From Bacteroidota bacterium (lineage in GTDB: Bacteria; Bacteroidota; Bacteroidia; Cytophagales; Cytophagaceae), in assembly GCA_023428135.1 (NCBI GenBank), contig JAEYZG010000063.1, positions 1-59,854 on the forward strand: 59,854 nt of DNA, read 5' to 3'. Positions within the stretch are counted from its first letter, which is position 1, and each line of letters opens with the position of its first letter. The translations under genes were made by a program, and so were the position numbers. Of the stretch, positions 35,342 to 42,948 are shown piece after piece. The notes under the pieces were generated by a model. It made no database searches. It saw only the letters and a list, made by a program, of their open reading frames with translations, and was not told where the DNA came from.

Positions 35342-37926
35342 GATTGAGTTAATTTTTCCTTTTCTTTAAGTAAATGTTCTATTTGTTTTTTTCCTTTATA
35401 ATTGATTTTATTAACCATTCCCTCTACTAAACCTTCATCAGGGCGTTCTTTAAGTTCAAGATAGTTTTCAAGTTCTTTCAAAAGCTCTGTAAGTTCCTGG
35501 TTTTTCAGGTGTCCAAATCCCGGAATCATTTTATGAGCAGCAAATTTTATTTTTCCCCAATCTTTATCTTTTGAATAACCTTCAAGATTTTCTATCTGGG
35601 ATGTTGCGGATTGAATGAATGTATCTATCATTACTGAAAGCGCCTTTATGTCTCCATCAGAAAATTTGATAAAATCTTCGAGAATATTTTCCTGATTGTT
35701 TGTTAATTTCACTTCTTTGGAAGAGACTCCTTTTTCTATATGAGGTATAAACTGATGAATAGCCTCTGCCAGCTCATCCTCTTTGAATGGCTTAAGAACA
35801 ACTGCATCAAAGGTGCTCTGGGCTTTTTGAAGCGCATCCTTTACTACATTGGCAGTAGTGGCAATAACAGGAATTTTTTTGAGTTCTTTATGACTCTTTA
35901 ACTTTTTGACAAGATCAAAACCGCTCATTCCAGGCATATGCACATCTGTAATGATGATATCAAAGGGTTCCAGCAGTGCTGCATCGAAGGCTTCTTCTCC
36001 ATTAGATACAAGTTTTGCCTTCATATTCCATTTTGAGATAATGGTATGAAAGAGCAATAGGTTAAATTCATCGTCTTCAGCTATCAGTATTTTCAGATCC
36101 TTAAAGCTGCCAAAATCAGTAAATTTAGGCTTTGCAACCTGAATATATTCCTCTGTGGAAATTTCATAATCAATAAAAAATTGAAATTCAGATCCCGACC
36201 CCGGCACACTTTTAACTGATATTTGTCCTCCTTGCATTTCAACCATTTTTTTGCAAATCGCAAGTCCTAAACCGGATCCTCCGAATTTCCTAGTAATGCT
36301 GGAATCTCCCTGATTAAATGATTCAAAGATGGAGTCTATTTTGTCAGGCGAAATTCCGATACCAGTATCAGTGACAACTATGCTTACTCTGCACTTGTTA
36401 TTATTCAGAGCTAAAGCAGAGCAGTGTAGCTGAACCTTGCCTTTTTCTGTAAACTTAAGTGCATTGCTTACCAGGTTATATATGATCTGTTTTAACCTTA
36501 ATGGATCACCTTTTATGAATGGATAGTTAATATCTCCATCGATAAAGGAAAATAAAAGCTCTTTCTCTGCGGCTTTTAAGAAGAAAGAATCATATACGTT
36601 TTCGATAATTTCTTTTAGATTAAAAACTGTTTTTTCAAACTCGATCTTTCCAGATTCTATTCTTGAAATATCAAGTATATCATTCACTAGCAGCAACAGG
36701 TGTGAGGTCGAATTATTAATTGCCTGCAGAAAATATTTTTGTCTGTTAAGGAGGTTGGTCTGAGAAAGCTGTTCTGTAAAGCCCAGAATAGAGTTCAGTG
36801 GTGTTCTGATTTCATGGCTCATGGTTGCAAGGAATAGCTCTTTTGTACGGGCAAGATCCTCTGCCTGAGTTTTTGCATCCATTAGTTGATTTTTGTGGGA
36901 GTTGCTTCTCTTAACGTCTCCCATTATCATTAAGCTAAAAGTCAATATTGACGCAATTCCTATGATACCCAATGAAAATATCTTAATCAGTGATTCTTTT
37001 ACTACGCCTTTTGCTTTGGTAATATTTGCATCAGTCCTTTTCTGTTCCTTGGTTTTCAGATTAATAATAATCTCACGTATTTTTTGGATTAAGAGGTTGT
37101 CGTTTTCAATTATTTCGGATTCATTCTGAGCAAGCAGTTGCTGGGATTTTAAGTCTTCATTTTTGAGGTGAGAAATTATTTGTACTACAGTTTCCTGCTT
37201 TTGAAGCGCGGGCTCCTTTTCATTTTTTATAGTATCTATTATAGTATTGGTTTCTCTGAACACAGTTGGGGTCTGTGCAATTTCTGGTATAGTATCTTCT
37301 TTTACCTTTCTCCGGAAGATCTTTTTTACAGAACTCAATAAGGATTTTTTACCTGCTTCATTTTCCTTTATATCAGTATCCTTTTCTGATTCATCAGCAG
37401 GTGTTGGCTGTTGAATAATTTTAGTAGTAACTATTTTCTTGGTAACTATATACTGTGGACTGTCAGGATTGGCATATAATTTACGCAGGAGGTTAGCTGG
37501 AATGCTGGCTTCAGGTTTTTTTTCAAAAAGCTTTATTAATTTCTGGTGGTGTTTTTTTTTCTCTTCCCACAAAAAAGTCATGTTGTTAAGATCTGCTTCT
37601 TCTAAACTAAGAGCCAGGCTAAGTTTTTTTAGAGAGTCCAGATCATTTTCAACTTCTTTACAATAATTGGCATAATGATCCAGATAAGTACTGTCCTTCG
37701 TTACAGAGTAAGCTCTGATATTATTCTCAATTCCGGAAAGATCGGCTAAAATGTCATTTAGCTTAACGAGTTTTGTGTCAGGTTTCGATAAGAAATTTAA
37801 AGAGTATGTAAGATCTTTAAAAGACTGAAATATGATAATTCCAGCGATTAATGCTACTATAACTGCTGAGCCAAAACCTAAAAGGATTTTTGTTCGAATG
37901 GATGATTTGAATTTTTTTGCATCCAT
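35338..37926 (-). CDS. Hybrid sensor histidine kinase with receiver and HPt domains
   Basis: An 862-residue inner-membrane kinase. TM1 (13-33) and TM2 (315-336) bracket a periplasmic sensor of about 280 residues; its first part is a helical CHASE3-like region and the second part (150-290) is Lys/Glu/Thr-rich, probably disordered or coiled. The HisKA domain has MSHEIRTPLN with His371, the HATPase has NLVSNALKFTEKG and GSGLGLAICKKM, a receiver domain has DDEFNLLLF and DVHMPGMSG (acceptor Asp in TDVHMP), and the C-terminal HPt domain has AAHKMIPGFGH. A four-step His-Asp-His-Asp phosphorelay is therefore possible inside one protein, with the convergent NtrC-type regulator as the likely final acceptor. 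Confidence 0.93.
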   Translation of the reverse strand: MDAKKFKSSIRTKILLGFGSAVIVALIAGIIIFQSFKDLTYSLNFLSKPDTKLVKLNDILADLSGIENNIRAYSVTKDSTYLDHYANYCKEVENDLDSLKKLSLALSLEEADLNNMTFLWEEKKKHHQKLIKLFEKKPEASIPANLLRKLYANPDSPQYIVTKKIVTTKIIQQPTPADESEKDTDIKENEAGKKSLLSSVKKIFRRKVKEDTIPEIAQTPTVFRETNTIIDTIKNEKEPALQKQETVVQIISHLKNEDLKSQQLLAQNESEIIENDNLLIQKIREIIINLKTKEQKRTDANITKAKGVVKESLIKIFSLGIIGIASILTFSLMIMGDVKRSNSHKNQLMDAKTQAEDLARTKELFLATMSHEIRTPLNSILGFTEQLSQTNLLNRQKYFLQAINNSTSHLLLLVNDILDISRIESGKIEFEKTVFNLKEIIENVYDSFFLKAAEKELLFSFIDGDINYPFIKGDPLRLKQIIYNLVSNALKFTEKGKVQLHCSALALNNNKCRVSIVVTDTGIGISPDKIDSIFESFNQGDSSITRKFGGSGLGLAICKKMVEMQGGQISVKSVPGSGSEFQFFIDYEISTEEYIQVAKPKFTDFGSFKDLKILIAEDDEFNLLLFHTIISKWNMKAKLVSNGEEAFDAALLEPFDIIITDVHMPGMSGFDLVKKLKSHKELKKIPVIATTANVVKDALQKAQSTFDAVVLKPFKEDELAEAIHQFIPHIEKGVSSKEVKLTNNQENILEDFIKFSDGDIKALSVMIDTFIQSATSQIENLEGYSKDKDWGKIKFAAHKMIPGFGHLKNQELTELLKELENYLELKERPDEGLVEGMVNKINYKGKKQIEHLLKEKEKLTQS

Positions 37927-37991
37927 GTTAGATGAAGATTGGTACTTAGTTTAAAGTTACTTAATTTTTTCTTCTGTTTTGTTTGATAAAA

Positions 37992-38021
37992 AATAAAGCC
38001 ATCACTTTGGATGGCTTTATT
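37992..38021 (-). terminator. Intrinsic terminator of the decayed gene copy
   Basis: AATAAAGCCATC (37992-38003) pairs perfectly with GATGGCTTTATT (38010-38021); on the minus strand it runs into TTTTTTATC. No intact minus-strand gene precedes it. Its design, position and the flanking AGTCCCCTTTAATT match the terminator at 38268-38299. Confidence 0.8.
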
Positions 38022-38055
38022 CAATCATAATTAAAGGGGACTAAAAAAATTATCT

Positions 38056-38157
38056 TTATGTCTTCACCATTTCTGGTTTGACTTTAACTTCTTTGCATTT
38101 ATAGTAGTTCTTTAGAAAAAGTATGCCAGAGTTGCAAGTGGCTTATTTTAAGGGCAT
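38056..38157 (-). pseudogene. Decayed copy of the small secreted Lys-rich protein gene
   Basis: On the minus strand this stretch can be aligned with the intact gene at 38325-38513: a degraded signal-peptide segment (SGILFLKN here versus SGVVFFSKA in the intact copy), and a tail reading KEVKVKPEMVKT versus KEQKAKPVASNPE. The middle is deleted and the only ATG is followed by a stop after three codons. The downstream flank (AGTCCCCTT then a terminator) also parallels the intact gene. I infer an old tandem duplication that decayed. Confidence 0.45.
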
Positions 38158-38267
38158 TATGTTCCTAGTTGAGTTTTAGTGTGTGGAAAAAAGCCACAAT
38201 GTGTGGAGTTTAAATACAGTTTGAGGTTTAGTGTATTAAGAGATTTATCAAAAAAAGCTGTAATAAA

Positions 38268-38299
38268 AATAAAGTCATCCTTAATGAGATGACTTTATT
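38268..38299 (-). terminator. Intrinsic terminator of the small secreted protein gene
   Basis: AATAAAGTCATC (38268-38279) pairs perfectly with GATGACTTTATT (38288-38299); on the minus strand a T-rich tract follows. It lies 26 bases beyond the stop codon. Confidence 0.85.
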
Positions 38300-38324
38300 A
38301 AAACAAATTGAAGGGAGACTAAAA

Positions 38325-38513
38325 CTATTTCTTAGACTTAGTTGAGTCAGCAGCTTCTGGATTGCTTGCTACAGGTTTAGCTTTTTGCTCTTTCTTAGTT
38401 GTATCAGTTAAAATTCCGGTTTGTCCTTTAAAGCTTCCATTATTCTGAGCTTTGCTAAAAAATACGACACCAGAGAATGCAACAACGAAAGCTAGGGCAG
38501 TTATCTTTTTCAT
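38325..38513 (-). CDS. Small secreted Lys-rich protein
   Basis: A 62-residue protein of unknown function. It starts with a good signal peptide (MKKITALAFVVAFSGVVFFSKAQ); the mature part of about 40 residues is polar, with many Lys, Thr, Ser and Ala (TDTTKKEQKAKPVASNPEAADSTKSKK), and is probably disordered. It has its own terminator and a degenerate paralogue just downstream, which supports it being a real gene. Similar short Lys-rich exported proteins are common in Cytophagales but uncharacterised. Confidence 0.65.
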   Translation of the reverse strand: MKKITALAFVVAFSGVVFFSKAQNNGSFKGQTGILTDTTKKEQKAKPVASNPEAADSTKSKK

Positions 38514-38762
38514 AATAATATAAGTTTTAAGGGTAATAAATAAGTTATTTGATAACAGTTAGTAGAAATAATATGCCACAATCTTAAGTTGTTGTTAGTG
38601 AGGTGTTTTTTGATTTGCCTTATTGGAGAATTCGTTGAAAAATACCACAACATGAGGATTTGAGAAACGTCGAACTAACAAAAGTTAATTGATGTTTTGG
38701 AGAAAACGAAGGGAACCTTAGCTAAGAACTTACACAACGGAACTATATAAAATCAGTCTTCT

Positions 38763-39059
38763 ATGGAATTATTTCACGATATTATTCGACAAAAATTTGT
38801 CCTAACCCACGCTGGAAAAGAATTTTCAACCAGTTACAGAATGCTTGGCCATAAATTCTGGGATTTTTATTACACTACTATTCCGAGTGAAGTAATTGAT
38901 GAATCAGGGAAAGAGATTCTTCTGAATTATGTGCTCGATTTTGTCAAGGCCAATCATATAAAAATAAGAGCAACCTGTCTCTCTGTTCAGGAGTTTTTGG
39001 TGAATCATAAAAACATGAAGGAAGTTCTATATCATCCTTATAGTTTAAAACAGGTATAA
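38763..39059 (+). CDS. Hypothetical 98-residue protein
   Basis: I do not recognise this protein. It is soluble, with no signal peptide, and rich in aromatic residues (HKFWDFYYTTIPSEVID). It appears mostly helical, with a positively charged middle (KANHIKIRATCLSVQEFLVNHKNMKE). The ATG lies about 250 bases from the divergent small secreted gene. A strong terminator shared with the convergent Rrf2 gene lies 60 bases downstream, which supports a real transcript ending here. Confidence 0.6.
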   Translation: MELFHDIIRQKFVLTHAGKEFSTSYRMLGHKFWDFYYTTIPSEVIDESGKEILLNYVLDFVKANHIKIRATCLSVQEFLVNHKNMKEVLYHPYSLKQV

Positions 39060-39118
39060 AGGCATATCCGTGAAATCAGCATTGATCTTCAGGATAATTA
39101 ATAAGATGACACTAAATA

Positions 39119-39156
39119 AAAAGCGGCAGCCTGAAAATTTTCAGACTGCCGCTTTT
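39119..39156. terminator. Bidirectional intrinsic terminator
   Basis: AAAAGCGGCAG (39119-39129) pairs with CTGCCGCTTTT (39146-39156), and after one mismatch CTGAAAA pairs with TTTTCAG. A and T runs flank both sides. It serves the 98-residue hypothetical gene on the plus strand and the Rrf2 gene on the minus strand. Confidence 0.9.
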
Positions 39157-39177
39157 GCTTGAAAAGATAAAGAATAA

Positions 39178-39609
39178 TTAAGCTTTTAAACTATCTTCTC
39201 TCTGGATGATGTCTTGTAAGGTACTTTCTTTTAAAATTTTTAAGGTATTGTCCCTTACTTCTCTGATGATATCTCTGAAGCCACATAAAGTCTCATCAAC
39301 ACACTCATCACACCTTTCATAATATTTAATACTTACACAAGGCAGAAGGGCAATGGCTCCATCAAACAGACGAATAATATTTGCAAGATCTACTTCTTCA
39401 GGTTTTTTTATTAAATAATACCCGCCACCTTTTCCTTTTTTGCTATTTAAAATGCCCGCATTTTTGAGCTCTAGAAGTATAGCCTCCAGGAATTTCTGAG
39501 GAATACGTTCAGTTTTGGAAATATCACTGATAAGAATCGGCCCTTTCTGGAACTCTTTTGCCAGTTTGGTTAAGGCCTTAATAGCGTACCTTGTTTTTTT
39601 GGATAGCAT
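39178..39609 (-). CDS. Rrf2-family transcription regulator with four-Cys cluster
   Basis: A 143-residue winged-helix repressor/activator of the Rrf2 (IscR/NsrR/CymR) family. The N-terminus MLSKKTRYAIKALTKLA, the recognition helix region (IPQKFLEAILLELKNAGIL) and the glycine-rich wing KKGKGGGYYL are typical. Cysteines at 91, 100, 103 and 109 occupy the segment where IscR and NsrR bind a [2Fe-2S] or [4Fe-4S] cluster, so iron-sulphur, redox or NO sensing is plausible. In Bacteroidota such proteins are often linked to Fe-S or sulphur metabolism, but no obvious target gene is adjacent; the nearest divergent gene is def, 420 bases away. Confidence 0.92.
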   Translation of the reverse strand: MLSKKTRYAIKALTKLAKEFQKGPILISDISKTERIPQKFLEAILLELKNAGILNSKKGKGGGYYLIKKPEEVDLANIIRLFDGAIALLPCVSIKYYERCDECVDETLCGFRDIIREVRDNTLKILKESTLQDIIQREDSLKA

Positions 39610-39864
39610 TACCTACAAACTCTATATGCTTTATAATAATTCCAAAAATGCAAAAAAAACTTATGAAAGTTCTGGTCGGTTGTCGATTTTTTTGAACTAA
39701 ATATCTATTAAAAATTCATTAAAAAAGGAAAATAGGGAACTATTCTGCATTTCTTCAGATTTATTATTTAATTTGAAGGTTGAATCTTGCTATTTTATCA
39801 AACAAAATTTGAAGATTCAGGTTTACTTTAATCGCAAGGTCCCCAGGTAAAAAAGTAGCTAAAG

Positions 39865-39889
39865 CAGGCAGTCTTCTCCCGACTGCCTG
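39865..39889. other. Orphan hairpin
   Basis: CAGGCAGTC (39865-39873) pairs perfectly with GACTGCCTG (39881-39889) around TTCTCCC. No T-run follows on either strand and no gene ends here, as both neighbours point away. It may belong to a small RNA or be a regulatory site. Confidence 0.5.
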
Positions 39890-40001
39890 ATTAGTATTTT
39901 ATAAAATAAAGTATACCACCAACCTCATTGAGAATTTTTAAATTTTATAAATTGTTATTTCCTAAAAAGAATTTCCAAGGGAATTCTATGTTGGATTTGG
40001 T

Positions 40002-40009
40002 TATATTTG
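40002..40009 (+). promoter_or_regulatory. -7 box for the def operon
   Basis: TATATTTG matches TAnnTTTG and ends 19 bases before the def ATG. A -33 TTG at the standard distance is not evident. Confidence 0.42.
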
Positions 40010-40028
40010 TTTTTTGCATTAATAATTT

Positions 40029-40577
40029 ATGATATACCCTATAGTAGCATACGGTGACCCGGTATTGAAGAAGCGGGCTGTTGATTTTGAAAAAGGAACT
40101 GATTTGAAACAATTAGTTGCTGATATGTTTGAGACCATGTACAACGCAAATGGAGTTGGATTGGCTGGTCCGCAAATTGGGCTAAATCAAAGAATATTTG
40201 TGGCTGACGGAAGTCCGATGGAAGAAGGGTTGGATGACTTTAAAAAAGCTTTTATAAATCCTGAAATTATAGAAGAATCTGGTGAAGACTGGCCTTATGA
40301 TGAAGGCTGTCTGAGTATCCCTGGAGTCAGATCTGAAGTCTTCAGGCCATATCAGCTGACTATCCGCTATTTTGATGAAAACTGGGTGGAGCGCGAAGAA
40401 ACTTATGAGGGTATCAGAGCCAGAATAATTCAGCACGAATATGATCACATCGAAGGTGTCCTGTTCGTGGATCATTTATCTTCTATTAAAAAGAGACTCA
40501 TGAAAAATAAACTTACGAATATCAGTAAGGGTATCGTGGATGTTTCCTATAAAATGAAGTTTCCAGTAAAAAAATAA
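40029..40577 (+). CDS. def: Peptide deformylase
   Basis: A 182-residue metalloenzyme. It removes the formyl group from the N-terminal methionine of new proteins. The three family motifs are present: GVGLAGPQIG, EGCLSIPG with metal ligand Cys94, and QHEYDH with His136, the catalytic Glu137 and His140. Length is normal. It is the first gene of a plus-strand operon: the aminotransferase gene starts one base after its stop codon, and the omega-amidase follows. The combination is probably due to translation and methionine recycling sharing a transcript, but that link is inference. Confidence 0.97.
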   Translation: MIYPIVAYGDPVLKKRAVDFEKGTDLKQLVADMFETMYNANGVGLAGPQIGLNQRIFVADGSPMEEGLDDFKKAFINPEIIEESGEDWPYDEGCLSIPGVRSEVFRPYQLTIRYFDENWVEREETYEGIRARIIQHEYDHIEGVLFVDHLSSIKKRLMKNKLTNISKGIVDVSYKMKFPVKK

Positions 40578-40578
40578 C

Positions 40579-41730
40579 ATGACCACAAAAAGTCCGGAAT
40601 CCAAACTGCCAGATATTGGTACTACAATCTTTACGATTATGTCCCAAATGTCCAGAGATTATAATGCTATTAATCTTGCTCAGGGTTTTCCGGATTTTAG
40701 ATGTTCCGAAGAGCTGGTCGACCTGGTTACCTTTTACATGAAAAAGGGCTTTAACCAATATGCCCCAATGACCGGTATCCAACCTCTAAGAGAAAAAATA
40801 GCTGCCAAGTCTAAGGAGTTGTACGGAGCGTATGTTGATCCGGATAAAGATATTACTCTTACCTGTGGTGCTACGGAGGCTTGTTATACTGCTATTACAT
40901 CAATAGTAAAACCGGGAGACGAAGTCATCATTTTCGAACCGGCATTTGATTGCTATATTCCGGCTATCCAGCTTTCCGGGGGTAAGCCTGTTTTTGTTGA
41001 ATTGAAATACCCGGATTACCAAATAGACTGGGAGCTGGTAAGAAAAAAGATTACAGCAAAAACTTCTCTGATTATAATCAACTCACCTCATAATCCTACG
41101 GGAGCAATAATATCAAGACAAGATATTGAAGCTTTAAAAGAACTTGTCAGAGATACAGATATCACTTTGCTAAGCGATGAAGTATATGAGCACATCATCT
41201 TTGATAAAGCAGAGCATCATAGTTTTCTGAAATATCCGGAGTTAAAAGAAAGGAGCTTTGTAATCAGTTCTTTTGGTAAAACTTACCATACTACTGGTTG
41301 GAGAATGGGGTATTGCATAGCTCCGGAGCACCTTTCTGCTGAATTCAGAAAAGTACACCAGTACAATACATTCAGCGTACCAACTCCTATGCAATATGCT
41401 ATTGCTGATTTTCTGGAGAAAAAAGAGGAGTATCTTGGGCTATCTGATTTTTATCAGAAAAAGAGAGATTTGTTTCTGGATCTTATGAGTGGCTCCAGGT
41501 TTAAAGGTATACCATCTTCAGGAACATATTTTCAACTGATGCATTTCGGCGATATTTCAAATGAGTCAGATGTTGATTTTGCTGCAAGACTCGCAAGAGA
41601 ATCAGGAGTGGCCTGTATTCCGATATCAGTTTTCTATCACACCAAAAAAGATGACAGCATAATAAGGTTTTGCTTTGCTAAAGAAAACGAAACCCTTGAA
41701 GCCGCTGCAAAAAAGCTATGCAGGATCTGA
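40579..41730 (+). CDS. Methionine/glutamine aminotransferase (YbdL/GTK type)
   Basis: A 383-residue PLP-dependent class I aminotransferase. NLAQGFPDFRCSEELVD at the N-terminus, NQYAPMTGIQPLREKIA, the NSPHNPTGA substrate motif, SDEVYEHI with the PLP-binding Asp, and the Lys in SSFGKTYHTTGWRMGY are diagnostic of the KAT/GTK (MetAT, YbdL) subgroup, which moves the amino group of methionine, glutamine or aromatic residues to 2-oxo acids. It starts one base after def and overlaps the omega-amidase gene by 13 bases. This pairing matches the glutamine transaminase K / omega-amidase pathway, which can complete methionine salvage by aminating 4-methylthio-2-oxobutanoate. Confidence 0.93.
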   Translation: MTTKSPESKLPDIGTTIFTIMSQMSRDYNAINLAQGFPDFRCSEELVDLVTFYMKKGFNQYAPMTGIQPLREKIAAKSKELYGAYVDPDKDITLTCGATEACYTAITSIVKPGDEVIIFEPAFDCYIPAIQLSGGKPVFVELKYPDYQIDWELVRKKITAKTSLIIINSPHNPTGAIISRQDIEALKELVRDTDITLLSDEVYEHIIFDKAEHHSFLKYPELKERSFVISSFGKTYHTTGWRMGYCIAPEHLSAEFRKVHQYNTFSVPTPMQYAIADFLEKKEEYLGLSDFYQKKRDLFLDLMSGSRFKGIPSSGTYFQLMHFGDISNESDVDFAARLARESGVACIPISVFYHTKKDDSIIRFCFAKENETLEAAAKKLCRI

Positions 41731-42497
41731 CAATAACTCTGGTTCAAACTCCTCTTTTCTGGAAAAGCTGTGGAGCCAACCTTGCCATGCTTGAAGAAAA
41801 GCTCTGGCAAATGAAAGTGCAATCGGATCTTATTATTCTCCCGGAAATGTTTACTACAGGTTTTTCAATGGATGCGGGCGAACTTGCCGAACCTATGAAC
41901 CTGACTGCTTTTAAATGGATGAAGCAGATGGCTGCTCAGACAAAAGCCGTGATTACCGGAAGCGTTATCATCAAAGAAGGAGATAAGTTCTACAACCGCC
42001 TGATCTGGATGGAACCCAATGGCAATTATGATGTGTATGACAAAAGACATCTCTTTAGAATGGCTGGTGAAGACAAGGTGTATAGCGCAGGGACCAGAAA
42101 AATCATTAAGGAATTAAATGGCTGGAAAGTTTGTCCTTTAGTCTGCTATGACTTGAGATTTCCTGTATTCAGCAGAAACAGGGAAAATGAATATGATCTG
42201 CTGATTTATGTTGCAAACTGGCCTGAAGCTAGAAGTACAGCTTGGAAGACGCTTTTACGGGCAAGGGCTATCGAAAATATATCTTATGTTGCCGGAGTAA
42301 ACCGAATAGGGACAGATGGAACTAATCTGCCATATTCCGGAGATAGTGCAGTAATTGGTCCCGTTGGTGAATATATTGAAGAGCTTCATGATCGAGAGGA
42401 GGTTAAAACAATAATATTGAGTGCAGAACATTTAAATGCATTCAGGCAAAAATTCCCTGCTCATCTGGATGCCGATTCATTTGAGCTTGAGCTTTGA
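41718..42497 (+). CDS. Omega-amidase (YafV/Nit2-type nitrilase)
   Basis: A 259-residue enzyme of the nitrilase superfamily. The catalytic triad is clear: Glu43 in LPEMFTTGFS, Lys109 in YDKRHLF and Cys143 in PLVCYDLRFP. It hydrolyses 2-oxoglutaramate and 2-oxosuccinamate to the oxo acid and ammonia, removing the product of glutamine transamination. Its ATG lies within the aminotransferase gene (13-base overlap), so the two proteins are likely co-translated and work together. Its 3' end overlaps a convergent hypothetical gene by 37 bases. Assignment is by motif and context; biochemical specificity was not tested. Confidence 0.93.
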   Translation: MQDLTITLVQTPLFWKSCGANLAMLEEKLWQMKVQSDLIILPEMFTTGFSMDAGELAEPMNLTAFKWMKQMAAQTKAVITGSVIIKEGDKFYNRLIWMEPNGNYDVYDKRHLFRMAGEDKVYSAGTRKIIKELNGWKVCPLVCYDLRFPVFSRNRENEYDLLIYVANWPEARSTAWKTLLRARAIENISYVAGVNRIGTDGTNLPYSGDSAVIGPVGEYIEELHDREEVKTIILSAEHLNAFRQKFPAHLDADSFELEL

Positions 42498-42877
42498 ATG
42501 AGCGCAATTAAATCCTGATCATCAGGATTTTTAACTTTTGTAAAAGATTTTAAAGAGGGCAGCATTTTTTCAATGATAGCATGTTCTCCTATCAAAACGG
42601 CTTTGACGTATTCTTTTGACCTCAGCAATGTTTCACAGAAGGGAATAACACCTTTAATAGCGCTGTCTGAAGCTTCTATGATAACCCATATATTTTTATC
42701 TTCTTTCTTAATTTCTTCAAGAATTCTTGAATAGTAACCAAAAAGAACTGCTTCACTGTGATTATCAAAATCAAAAAAAGTTGCTGTGGTAAAATGTTCT
42801 TTAAGGCTCGTTAATAAGGTATTTCCATATTGAAAATCTTGCCCGGAAGAAATTGAAAAGAAAATGATAGTGTCCAT
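42461..42877 (-). CDS. Hypothetical 138-residue protein
   Basis: I do not recognise this protein. The start at 42877 is an ATG; an in-frame TTG four codons upstream is the alternative. The sequence looks like a small alpha/beta domain (MDTIIFFSISSGQDFQYGNTLL, then KNIWVIIEASDSAIKGVIPF, then EYVKAVLIGEHAIIEKML), vaguely like a Rossmann or flavodoxin-like layer, without an obvious active site. The C-terminus overlaps the convergent omega-amidase gene by 37 bases, and the start is 71 bases from the divergent murF gene. Function is unknown. Confidence 0.6.
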   Translation of the reverse strand: MDTIIFFSISSGQDFQYGNTLLTSLKEHFTTATFFDFDNHSEAVLFGYYSRILEEIKKEDKNIWVIIEASDSAIKGVIPFCETLLRSKEYVKAVLIGEHAIIEKMLPSLKSFTKVKNPDDQDLIALIQSSSSNESASR

Positions 42878-42948
42878 GGTTAAATTCAAAACAAAGTAAT
42901 TTTAAATCCCGTTTTTGCCTAACTTGCCTTTTTAGTTTGTTAGAAGAT

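Larger units (their letters stand above)
39610..40028. other. Divergent spacer between Rrf2 gene and def
   Basis: No credible gene was found in these 419 bases. They contain an AT-rich region, an orphan hairpin at 39865-39889 and a -7 box for def at 40002-40009. Confidence 0.5.
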
